DNA of 64,000 nucleotides from Polytrichum commune (lineage: Eukaryota; Streptophyta; Polytrichopsida; Polytrichales; Polytrichaceae). The stretch covers positions 5,206,001 through 5,270,000 of the forward strand of contig OX485803.1 in the NCBI GenBank assembly GCA_950295325.1. Direction: 5' to 3'. Shown here piece by piece: positions 22,741 through 32,100 of this stretch. A program made the translations under genes and the position numbers. The notes beneath the pieces are model-generated. The model searched no databases. It was not told the origin of the DNA and saw only the letters and a list, made by a program, of their open reading frames with translations. The stretch's first letter is position 1. Each line of letters opens with the position of its first letter.

Positions 22741-22965
22741 TGAACAGGGAGAACTGACCGCTAAGTTTTAGATGAACTGGTTGAGATTGAGAAATAGCTG
22801 GTTGAAGTTCAAGACTTTAGAAAAGGTACCCATCATTTGAGAGGAATCTACAAATTATATTTCTAATTAATAAAGAAAAATTGAAAAATCACAACACGTA
22901 ACTAGTTGGACTTGGAAACACTAGGATTTGGATGGATTATGTCCAACTCTCCTCGGACACTTGTT
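22741..22965 (+). repeat. repeat family X, copy 3
   Basis: Uninterrupted copy: tgaacagggagaactgaccg, gatgaactggttgag, ttgaagttcaagacttt, gaggaatctaca, cacgtaactagttggacttg, aaacactaggattt. It serves as an intact reference for the interrupted copies. Confidence 0.8.
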
Positions 22966-23007
22966 ACACATACAAACTAACTAACTAGTTTTCAAACTAA
23001 CATGATA

Positions 23008-24600
23008 CATATACTGATTCTCAAAATTGAGTCAATAAGCAAAACAAACATTTTTGGGAAGCCATATTTAAAGAGTATCGATCTTTTTTAAAAAAATTAA
23101 AATTTTAAACCATAAATTGGGTCGGATGCGCAACCAAGATGGTTGTCATTCTTCCAAATTTCAACTTGAACGTTGTAGCAACGAGAGAGAAATTGCATTT
23201 CAAATGAACTTAGGTTTATTGACTCGGTTTTGGAACTATTTTTCATCACTTGTATTCAATTGCAAGAACAAGTTCACAACGCCGCCTAGGGTTTTCCTCT
23301 CACTATTGGTTAGTAGTATGGTCTCTTAGAACATTTTCTCTTATATTTGTGAAGATTTTCTTTGCCCAAGAGAGCATTACCATAAGAGATGAGGTTGAAT
23401 CCTATAACCATGTTGTTGCATGGGCGTAGCACATGTGAAGTGTCAAAATTGTTGGGTATCTCTCAATCTACATGCTCTAAGATTTGTAGAGAGTGTGTTC
23501 CTCATGTGGAGCCTTCAAGAGGAGGGCGCTCAAGAAACATCACCCATGCTCAACGACAAACATGTGCAAGAGCCATCACAATTGGTGGACTAGATAATGT
23601 TGTAGACATGAGGAATGCTTTGTGTGAGCATTTTGAATGCGACAGTGAGCACCAACATAGTGAGGCATGCACTTCAAGAAGTAGATCTTGGGTCATCAAA
23701 GAAGCAAAAGAAGACATTGCCTACAACCAGGAGTGTGAGTTGTAGGTTGGAATTTGCTCAATGTCATCAAGCTTGGACTATCCATGAGTGGTATAGGGTG
23801 ATTCTTGGTGATGAGACTAAGATCAATTGATTTTAGTTTAATGGTTGCACTTGGTGTTGGGTGAGGGACAGAGAATCTCAATTATGTGAGTTAGACAATT
23901 AAATATCGAGGTGGTGCACTTTTGTGTGGGGTCGTATGACTTCCCGTGGCATGGGTTACATGCGCAAGATAGAGAGGAAGATGAAACAAGCTTTGTATCT
24001 TAGCATTCTTCAAGATGAGGTCATGAAGATAATTGAATGGTACCGTTTCAACCCTTCTCGTGCCATATTCCAATATGATAATGACCCTAAACATACTGCA
24101 AAATTAGTCAAGCAATGGTTTTCAATGCAAAATTTTGATGTACTCACTTGGCCTCCTCGATCACCTGACCTAATGCCAATGGAGCACTTGTGAAACGGAA
24201 ATTAAATGAGTATCCAACACCAGCTAGAGGAATGCTTCGATCGTGGGAGCGTGTGCAACCTTCTCCCCATTCCATCACTCCTGAACAATGTCAAAAGATC
24301 CATCATAGCATGTCCAATCGTATCCAAGATTTTTTTCGCTTCTAAAGGAGGGTGGACAATTTATTGATCCGTAGGTGGACGCAGGTCACAAAATTGAGTC
24401 AATGTATATAGTTCTCTTCAAACCAATGTTTCCCCACGTGTGGTTTTACAATAGACACGAGACTTTGGAAACGATGTACCAGACTATGACTATTGACTTG
24501 CATGAGTGAAAGTTTGTATGTTCTTGTTTTTATTTGCATGACATCGTGTGTGGAAATTGATGTAGTGAATCATTGACTCAGTTTTGAGAGTCAGTGTGCG
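23008..24600 (+). mobile_element. Tc1/mariner-type transposon, full length but defective
   Basis: 1,593 bp. The left TIR from 23,008 (CATATACTGATTCTCAAAAT then tgagtcaat) matches the right TIR read inward (CGCACACTGACTCTCAAAAC then tgagtcaat), about 29 bp with several transitions. TA dinucleotides at 23,006-23,007 and 24,601-24,602 are the target duplication. An extra internal copy of the TIR core (aaaattgagtcaat) lies at 24,391-24,404, perhaps a second transposase-binding site. The internal gene is a broken DD34E transposase. Family X copies lie on both sides. Confidence 0.9.
23389..24345 (+). pseudogene. Tc1-type DD34E transposase pseudogene
   Basis: From ATG 23,389: an N-terminal HTH (S-K-L-L-G-I-S-Q-S-T-C-S-K-I), then a basic GRPR-like linker (G-G-R-S-R-N-I-T). 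The frame shifts near 23,640. The continuing frame carries the first catalytic Asp in V-I-L-G-D-E-T-K (codon 23,810). Stops follow, then another frame has F-V-W-G-R-M and the second Asp in Q-Y-D-N-D-P-K-H-T (codon 24,077). The third acidic residue is Glu in P-M-E-H-L (codon 24,182), 34 residues later, then a TGA where Trp is expected. A further frame gives a recognisable C-terminal end (E-Y-P-T-P-A-R-G-M-L, T-P-E-Q-C) to TAA 24,343-24,345. All three catalytic residues survive, but at least two frameshifts and several stops inactivate it. Confidence 0.85.
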
Positions 24601-24699
24601 TACATACGTATACACACGATGAACAGGGTTGACTCGTACCTACTGTAAGTAAGCTAAAGTACCAGACGATCTGAGCTGGGTGAGGTGCATGTGTTGTGT

Positions 24700-24940
24700 A
24701 CAATGATCGGGGGGAACCGGCAGTTAGTTACAGAAGAACCGGTCGAGTTTGAGAAATAACCGATCGAAGTTCAAGACTTCAGAGGATTACCGATCACTAT
24801 ACAGGAATCTATGAAATATACCTCAAATTAATATACAAACAACCGAAGGTCGACGTCAACATGCAACAAGTTGCACTTGCAAACACTAGGACCTCAACCG
24901 CTTGATTCTGCCCAAAATCTCCCCGATCACTGGTCGTGTG
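24700..24940 (+). repeat. repeat family X, copy 4
   Basis: gatcggggggaaccggcagt, agaaccggtcgagtttgag, ataaccgatcgaagttcaag, tacaggaatctatgaaa and caacatgcaacaagttg follow in family order without interruption. Confidence 0.8.
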
Positions 24941-25005
24941 TGCGCACTGTGCGAGTCATTCGTGTGAATTGTCTTAAAAGCTTCCAATATTCTCAGACTC
25001 CTGTG

Positions 25006-25440
25006 CATGACAGTCTCGAGGGGACTCACATTTTTGGGCATAATCGGTCAAGATCCGAGTGTTTCCAAGTCCAACCGGTTACCTGTTGGCACCCTTCAAT
25101 TTTTAATTCGTCATTAATTTTGAGGTAAATTCCCTAAACTCCTCTAAACGGATATTCTCTCCTGTGCATGCATGACAGCCTCGACGGGACTCAGATTTAT
25201 GGGCATAATCGGTCAAGATCCTTTTGTTTCCAAGTCCAACCGGTTACATGTTGACACCCTTCACTTTTTCGTCATGGATGTTGAGGTAAGTAGTTCCCTA
25301 AACTCCTCTAAACCGATCGGTAATCCTCCTGTAGTTTTGTATTTCCACCAGCTATTTAAATTTCTTTCTCAAACTCAAGCGGTTCATGTGTAACTAGTGG
25401 TCGGTTCTCGTCGATCATCGGTACATATAACTTACCTCGT
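25006..25440 (-). repeat. repeat family X, copies 5 (partial) and 6, reverse orientation
   Basis: Two minus-strand copies in tandem. 25,006-25,130 holds only the 3' half; 25,162-25,440 is nearly complete. Both share gcataatcggtcaagatcc and tttccaagtccaaccggtta, and copy 6 continues to tcaaactcaagcggttcatg and gtcgatcatcgg. Facing copy 4, they form a large imperfect palindrome. Confidence 0.75.
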
Positions 25441-25752
25441 AACTTACCCGAACGTCATAAGTTACTCCAGGTTCCTCGGTCGCGATGGAAAGCCATGCAG
25501 AAGCATGGCAGCTTTAAGTGTCAGGATCGGTTGATATTTGGAGCCACCACTTTTAGTTTAACTTATTGGGTTGTATGTTGTGCGGCATTCACAGCAGGGC
25601 TCGACATCTGAACCACTGACCACATTCTGAGGATGGATACATACATCATATACCAGGTACCTGTGTTGGGCAATGAACAGAGAGAACTGACCGCTCGTTA
25701 CAGGTGAACCATTTGAGTTTGCGAAATAACCGGTTGATGTGCAAGACTTCAG

Positions 25753-26037
25753 CTCGGGGGTTCACTCCCTCTTATATTTTGCATACACGTGCGTTCGGGA
25801 CCTATTTATTGGGGGGGTTATTTACCTTGCAGAAAAGATTATAAGGTGATGGTATTTTACATGTAAAAAGCCTGAAAATATTATATGTGATGGTATTTTA
25901 CATGTAAACATGTTTCATTATTTTAAAATCCCCTATTTTACATGTACAGTTTTTACAAAATTTATCTACAATGAATATATTGGACCCTATTTTTTATCGC
26001 ACATTGTTTTACGATTTTCGCCAGTGAACCCCCCGAG
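25753..26037. mobile_element. hAT-like MITE, 285 bp
   Basis: The left end CTCGGGGGTTCACT and right end AGTGAACCCCCCGAG are inverted copies (one extra C on the right). Both sides carry the 8-bp GACTTCAG (25,745-25,752 and 26,038-26,045), the duplication length of hAT elements. GACTTCAG is part of the family X host sequence (caagacttcagaggat in other copies), confirming the insertion point. The interior is AT-rich and repeats gtgatggtattttacatgta; no gene is present. Confidence 0.9.
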
Positions 26038-26136
26038 GACTTCAGGAGGACAAATAACCGATCACGTCCCAAGAATCTATAGAATATACCTCCAACTAGT
26101 ATAGGAGAAATGCAAAGTTCACAAGAACTTGTAATT

Positions 26137-26333
26137 GGGTCCGAGATGACCTTAACCTGCCGGATGATGGTGGAGAGATACCCAAATCTCAAGGAAGAGG
26201 TTGGCGGTTTCGAATCCCGACTGTGAAATCTCCTCTCTACTTGACGGAAAAGCTTGTCAAATGGTCAATTGCCTCCTGTGCTTTGGTGCTGGCCTGTCAA
26301 CCTACTGTCTCAAAAAAAAAAAACAAAAAAACC
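26137..26333 (+). mobile_element. tRNA-derived SINE, copy 2, with A-rich tail
   Basis: 197 bp, running gggtccgagatgacctt, a B-box-like ggtttcgaatccc (26,206-26,218; one extra T), tctcctctctacttga, and an A-rich tail. A perfect 9-bp duplication CTTGTAATT lies at 26,128-26,136 and 26,334-26,342. Poly(A)-type retroposition by LINE enzymes is the known route for such elements; no partner LINE is visible in this window. Confidence 0.9.
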
Positions 26334-26464
26334 CTTGTAATTAACTGGTTGGACTTGGAAACTAGACACTAGGATCTTGACCCATTGCGCCCATGAAACT
26401 CCCCCGACACTGAAGGTGGGCTCAAAGTTGTGACCATTTTTGTTTCCAGTAACTTAAATGCGGC

Positions 26465-26905
26465 CAATTTTATGATCGGGGAGAACCGGCGGTTAGTTAC
26501 AGATGAACCGGTTGAGTTTGAGAAGTAATAACCGGTTGAAGTTGGAGATAGACTTTAAGAGAATTATCTATCATTTTAGAGGAATCTATACAAGAATATA
26601 CCTCAAACGAATGCACAAGGAGCATTTGGGAAATTCCCGCATGGGAAAAGGGATGGTTTTCCCACTATGGACATTCCCACTTTGACATAATTCCCTCCTT
26701 TTGAAGGGAATTCTTACGTTTTTCTCCCACACACAATAGGGAATTGTGCCAAGCGGGAAGTTGTAAAACCCCCCTTGTGATGAAAGCAAAACCGGAAGAT
26801 GATGTCAACATGTAACCGGTTGGATTTAGAATCACTAGGATCTTGACCGACTATATATGCCCAAACACTGGATTCCAGTAGCTTAAATACGGCCAGTATT
26901 GCTCC
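26465..26905 (+). repeat. repeat family X, copy 8 (split by small MITE)
   Basis: Starts tgatcggggagaaccggcgg immediately downstream of copy 7 and ends ccagtagcttaaatacggcc; copy 7 ends with the similar ccagtaacttaaatgcggcc. The pair are therefore tandem copies. A 166-bp element interrupts it at 26,614. Confidence 0.75.
26614..26779. mobile_element. 166-bp MITE with 3-bp duplication
   Basis: Ends CACAAGGAGC / complement CCCCCTTGTG, flanked by ATG at 26,611-26,613 and 26,780-26,782. The interior repeats ttcccac/gggaa motifs. The host family X sequence resumes in register on both sides. Class uncertain; CAC ends and a 3-bp duplication could fit a CACTA-type. Confidence 0.6.
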
Positions 26906-27039
26906 TTGAGGCTTCATGTGAGCATTTTATGTATGACAGTCACAGGTTGAGAGTGATGTCCTCAAAATATCCACTCCACAACTATCACGTAGATAAGTTT
27001 TTTTTTTTTTTTTTTTTTTTTCTCTCCCAATAGTCCACT

Positions 27040-27345
27040 TCGTGTCCTAGGATATGAAAGATGTGATTAGTCTGAGATGTCTGGTTAGCAAATCCAAATC
27101 GAGGCCATCGTCACTTTCCTCATAGTTTTTGGAGCTCATATAAATATCTTATTCAACATCAAAGTGGTGATTCTCTTGCTCATTGAATGGTTGTATACAT
27201 CCCCCAAAATTTTGTTCACTATTGAGCTTAAAGTGATTACCATATTTTGAACACGCACTCCAATCTCATTTAAACATATGTTTTTTTGACGTCCGTTCTT
27301 GGAGCCACACCTAACCACATACTATTCATATAATATAGGTGTCCG
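27040..27345 (+). repeat. dispersed repeat family H, copy 2
   Basis: Collinear with 3,925-4,215: ggttagcaaatccaaat, actttcctcat, atcaaagtggtgattct, ttttgaacacgcactccaat, ggagccacacctaaccacat, ataggtgtcc. A T-run of about 24 bases lies just upstream (26,998-27,021). Confidence 0.6.
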
Positions 27346-27782
27346 ATTGAGACGAGTTGGAGAATTAGACAAACACGTCCTAGTTGTGTGTTTTTCTCTG
27401 TGTTCATAAGGATGGCTTCATGCTTTCTTTAGGTTAGTTATTGGGACCTTACATAACACTCTTGGGTTGGGGGGTTGGGTTCGGTGGGGTCCAACACTTT
27501 GCCCTCCATAAGCTTCCACACCCCCCCCCCCCAAAAAAAAAACACTTCGATGTCGACCACTTTTTAGATCGTAAATGAAAACAAGGAATGCATATAATTA
27601 TCATAAACAATGAAGACAACAACAAATAGTGTGCGGGAATATGGAGCAAAACTGTGAATAGTTACCAGTGAATAGTATCGTGTCCATATATGGCTGAGTT
27701 TAGAATGTGTATAGACGAAGGGGCACTTATGAATGTTATGTAAAGTATCATTAGCCTAACCAAAAAAAATAAAAAAATCTAA

Positions 27783-28282
27783 GGGCCACTTCACGGACAA
27801 GACTGAGAGCCCGTGACCATTACACTTCAAGCACTCTCATTGGTGGAAAAGGTGGATCCGGTCCAAGTTCACTTCACTCTAAGCTTGAGGGACCAACGGA
27901 GTATGTGGATGCAAGATGGATGTAAAGTCTACATGGATTCATACATGGTATCGAATGGATCATGTTTCATGGTCACTTGGATTGTTTTTAATAACCACCT
28001 CTTGGAGGTAGGCCTAACATTAGACTGAGAGACCATTTCACTCCGAAATCTCAAAAACCGTTGATTTATTCTATTTTATCATGTGTGAGGACCCACATGA
28101 ATAATAATTCATTGAAATAGCATTTGGTTGAGGGCTTGGTCACATGTGACTTCACACTACACCTGAGAATCCGTGACCACACTACATGATTTTGGAGGTG
28201 TCTTGGGACGGCCTTTAGACACTTTCTATTGGGCTCTCACAATTTCATGGGCACGGCTATTGGCTCGTGTGTGAAGTGGCCC
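27783..28282 (+). mobile_element. PIF/Harbinger-like MITE, copy B
   Basis: 500 bp. TIRs GGGCCACTTCAC... and ...CGTGTGTGAAGTGGCCC; target duplication TAA (27,780-27,782 and 28,283-28,285). A paralogous uninterrupted target at 28,594-28,680 (cactagcctaa..., ttctaatatcaacaataagtg) shows the pre-insertion state. No protein is conserved. Confidence 0.9.
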
Positions 28283-28697
28283 TAATATCAACAACAAATG
28301 AGTGTAACAATGGGGAACGCAAACCCACTTTAAGCGACATGAAACACGTATGGGATTAGGTTTGCATGGCAAGTAACTTTACCCAATCACAAGATTATGC
28401 AAGCCTAATTTACTTAAGTTTTTAATCGATGTGGTTGTTGGCTGGTGCTCCTTGAGGCTTCATGTGAGTATTTATGTATGACACTCAGGGGTTGAGAGCA
28501 ATGTCCATTTTGTTCTAAAAAATGGAAGAAGTTGCATGCTTCACTACGTGTTCAAAGGACTTGCTTCAAATTTCTTCAAGGTATTGGGTCCTTAAAGTGT
28601 CACTAGCCTAATAAGAATACCTGTTTTGAATTCTAATATCAACAATAAGTGAGTTCGACAATGGAGAACTTAAACCCACATAATCGGCACTTAGCAC

Positions 28698-29105
28698 CAC
28701 GGGGAGGTCACTTCATTGTCAAGTTGACACCACGTGCGGACAAAGTTTGCTACCCCTATATTACATGCCATATGTAATTTTAAAATTTATGATATTTTTT
28801 CTTCATATACATAACCATTGATAGTATCTTTTGTATACTTTTTTGAAATTTTCAGTCATCTTTTTTTTTTTAGTAATTGTTTTAGTTCAAATCTGTGTCA
28901 TTCTAGTTAGAAATGGTATGTTTTATGAAAAAAAAAATCATCAAATTTAGTTACCACTTTTGACTATGTCATAGGTACTGTGTATATCTACTCATGAAAA
29001 AAAATTGATAAAATTTTGACCCATTTGGGTGGTGCAACTTACCAAAAGAAGATTTTTTTTGGTCGCACGTGGTGTTCAACTTGACAATGGAGTGATCTAC
29101 CCGTG
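28698..29105. mobile_element. 408-bp MITE with ~42-bp TIRs and 8-bp duplication
   Basis: The left end CACGGGGAGGTCACTTCATT continues gtcaagttgacaccacgtgcg; the right end read inward is CACGGGTAGATCACTCCATT followed by gtcaagttgaacaccacgtgcg. The 8-bp CTTAGCAC flanks both sides (28,690-28,697 and 29,106-29,113). hAT-like by duplication length. The interior is A/T homopolymer-rich and non-coding. Confidence 0.9.
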
Positions 29106-29113
29106 CTTAGCAC

Positions 29114-32100
29114 ATGTGGGATTTTGATACCTACATGTGCGTTTGTTGATACCATTATTGATGTTGATGATTGATACCCATGTAATCACCTATATACCAC
29201 TCCACCGTTGGTAATTATCGAGTGCACATATGATTATTCTCTCAAATATGGAAGGTGGAATTCAAGCTTGCAGAAGTAGATGTGTGGTTGCCATGGTGTG
29301 GAGAGGTGCAAGGCAAGTTCACATGGTAATGTGGCATGCTTGACTAGCAAGAGCATCTATCCATTTTAAGTTGCATTCATGCCATGCGAGAGTCCATAGC
29401 AAACTTTTACACTTTCAAAGACAACAAATGCTCATAAAACACAACCAAAATGCGAGATCGGAATTTCAACTCAAAGCGTAATGACTAACTTATTGTTCAG
29501 TAGACATCCAACAATTGGAGATAAAAGCCTTCTGAAAGCAAAGATGAATAAGGAAGATAAAAAGAAAAAGAAAAAGAAAAAGAACATTCGAATATAAATC
29601 AACAATAAAAAGCATCAAGTGAGGAAGGTTGTGCGGGTAGAGGCAAAACATGTAGGAGTATATGGTCGCGAATGTTGTGGAAGTGCTTTTGGAGTGTTTG
29701 GATTGTGGGAGATGATAGTTTGAGTAGTTATATTAGGCAATGGTGGTTGTGCAATTGCATACCTCTATTTGGTTGACTATGAAGACACTAATCTACAATG
29801 TGTGCACATGTGCCCCTCTAGAATACCCTTTATGACAATGTGTTTGGATGGGAAAGAGGGGCTTGAGCTTTGGTCATTGACACATTTCCACATAGTAAGA
29901 TGATTATTGTGTAGACTTTTCCTAATGTGGTGTAAAGTTTTCTTATGTTGATCTAGCATGAGGCCTTGGATGACAAAAGGATTGCACAATGCCAAGGGTT
30001 CAACCACGGCTCCGCATTGAGGCATCATTGTGGGACTTTGCCACAAAGGAGGCATATTATAGATGGGAATTTTGTTGCTCAAATTCCCCCCCCCCCCCCC
30101 ACCTCACCCCAATTGTTGTCTTTCGTCTTGACCCCTATCCCATGAGGATTTTAACAATTTCAAAATTGTCTATAGAAAGAATGCTAGTCTATAATGAAGA
30201 TGAAGATGAAGTCTCTCAAAATAAAGTTGATCAGAAAGGGTCATCACTTAAATCTACACGATTGGTGCTTGGAGTACTTAATCTTTAGTAAACTCATTTG
30301 AGCATTAAAAACAAGTTATGATTTGAGAATATTTCATAAATATAATATGGATTTTCATTAGTAGATTTTTTCATAATTTTTCTTTGTATAAGATTAGCAT
30401 GATTAAAAAGGCTGCAAGGGGGGAGAAAATCATATGTGTCAACAACCATCATTTAGGTCAATATTGTTTGTCCTTGGCTACACTACTAAAAATGTGGTCT
30501 GCCTAGCTTTGACAAATTATTAAAGATAGAGTTTTGGCCTCAATATAGTGGGGGCATGTGCAAGAACACCTCACATCTTCACCTTACCCCCCCCCCCCAA
30601 AAAAAAAAAAACATTTGGCTACCCTTGAATCCCCAACTAGGTTGCCAAAACGAGGGAAAGACCAAAAATGATCGCATAGATGCTTAGGGGTTGATCAATA
30701 CACTAATTTGAAAAGAGGAAAATCTTGATCTTTGTCAATTAACCTAGTTGGCTATTGTTGGTTGTATTATTGCAAACAACCTTCTATATCATAATTGAGT
30801 TGAATGAAATTGTGTGATCTTTTGACCTCAATATGAATTATGGCCCTATTGTGGGCGTTTCCAAATCCACTAAGAATTCTAGGCGGTGGACCTAATCATG
30901 AATTTACCTCATCATGTTAGCAATTGGAATTCATGAAGATTGTCCTGTGAAGCTCAAACTCAAAGTTGAGAGGCAAAAATACATGAGAAAATCGAAGTGA
31001 AATTTTCATTTCTCTTCAAGTAATCACACATGCCTTCTAAATTACGTTAAGTACTGAAACTATAGTGGTATCTATATTTGAACACATAGTCCAATATCAA
31101 CACAAGACACGTGTTTATGTCCATTCATAACTCTAGCCTTGTCATGTAAAAATCAATTCTAGGTGTCCAATTAACCCTCAAGACCGAAGTAGAATCTTTG
31201 CAGTATCATCATAGACAGTTCACCCCATTTCAACAATGTATTGAAGAGATTTAGTACCTCTTATGATACAACCAATTGTACAGATGAAATTTTTGTGTAG
31301 TACTACTTATGCAAACAAACATCTAGCCGTCCATGTGTCCAAAATCAAAAAATTATAACGTAAATGTGTACGCTAGTATTGTTGGCTGGTGATGACCTGC
31401 CGAGATAAGAATGTCCGCCTCAACCTTTAGAGATCAAGAAGAGTGACCACATAAGCCCCACAAGTACTCAACATTGACATGTGTGGCCTTGCTTCATTGA
31501 AGATATGGCAACAAACGGTGTCAAAACTTATCCCCAAGAAATTAAAGGCCACAATGCATTCAATCATGTCTCTCTTTCTCTCTCTCCCTCTCGACAAGCC
31601 AACAGGTCCCATTCTCTTTGGGACGGAATTCAAGCTTTGTCGGTTGCTTGAAGGCCTGGGCTTCCCTTTGAGTTTGAAGAGACACCTTCATGACCTCCCC
31701 CTTTATTCAAAGTTTAGCAATTAACAAGGGAACTCTTGAACATGATAGAGCCAACAGGTTCATATTCACGTCAGTGTGACATCGATGTTTATTCCTTTTT
31801 TTTTTGGTCCCTTTTTTATTTGTTTCAAAGTCTAGGATTGTGTGTCCGTCTATTTCACCAAGAGTTCAATTCCATCCATATTTCGTGTGATAGCTCCCCA
31901 CGGAGGATCATCCACACAACCTTGTGGGTCCTTTGTCGGATCGGGGTAGATGTCTTACTCTTTGAGTTGGAACCCAAACAAATCCTAAATAAGGTGCTAA
32001 CACAATCGATATGTCTTACACAAATTGGGGCCTTTTAGTTGGTTGATATAACTCCAAAATTAGAATTGGATACTCAAAATTGATTGGCTAGGACTCAATT

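Larger units (their letters stand above)
25668..26420 (+). repeat. repeat family X, copy 7 (split twice)
   Basis: Three pieces, 25,668-25,752, 26,046-26,136 and 26,343-26,420, rejoin to a complete family X order when the hAT-like MITE (25,753-26,037) and the SINE (26,137-26,333) with their duplications are subtracted. Confidence 0.8.

Noticed and set aside
26998-27021. Long T-run and various C/G-runs (19.71, 30.09, 32.18, 37.45, 38.29 kb)
   Set aside because: Simple homopolymers without associated ends or duplications; the T-run is not clearly the tail of a retroposon.
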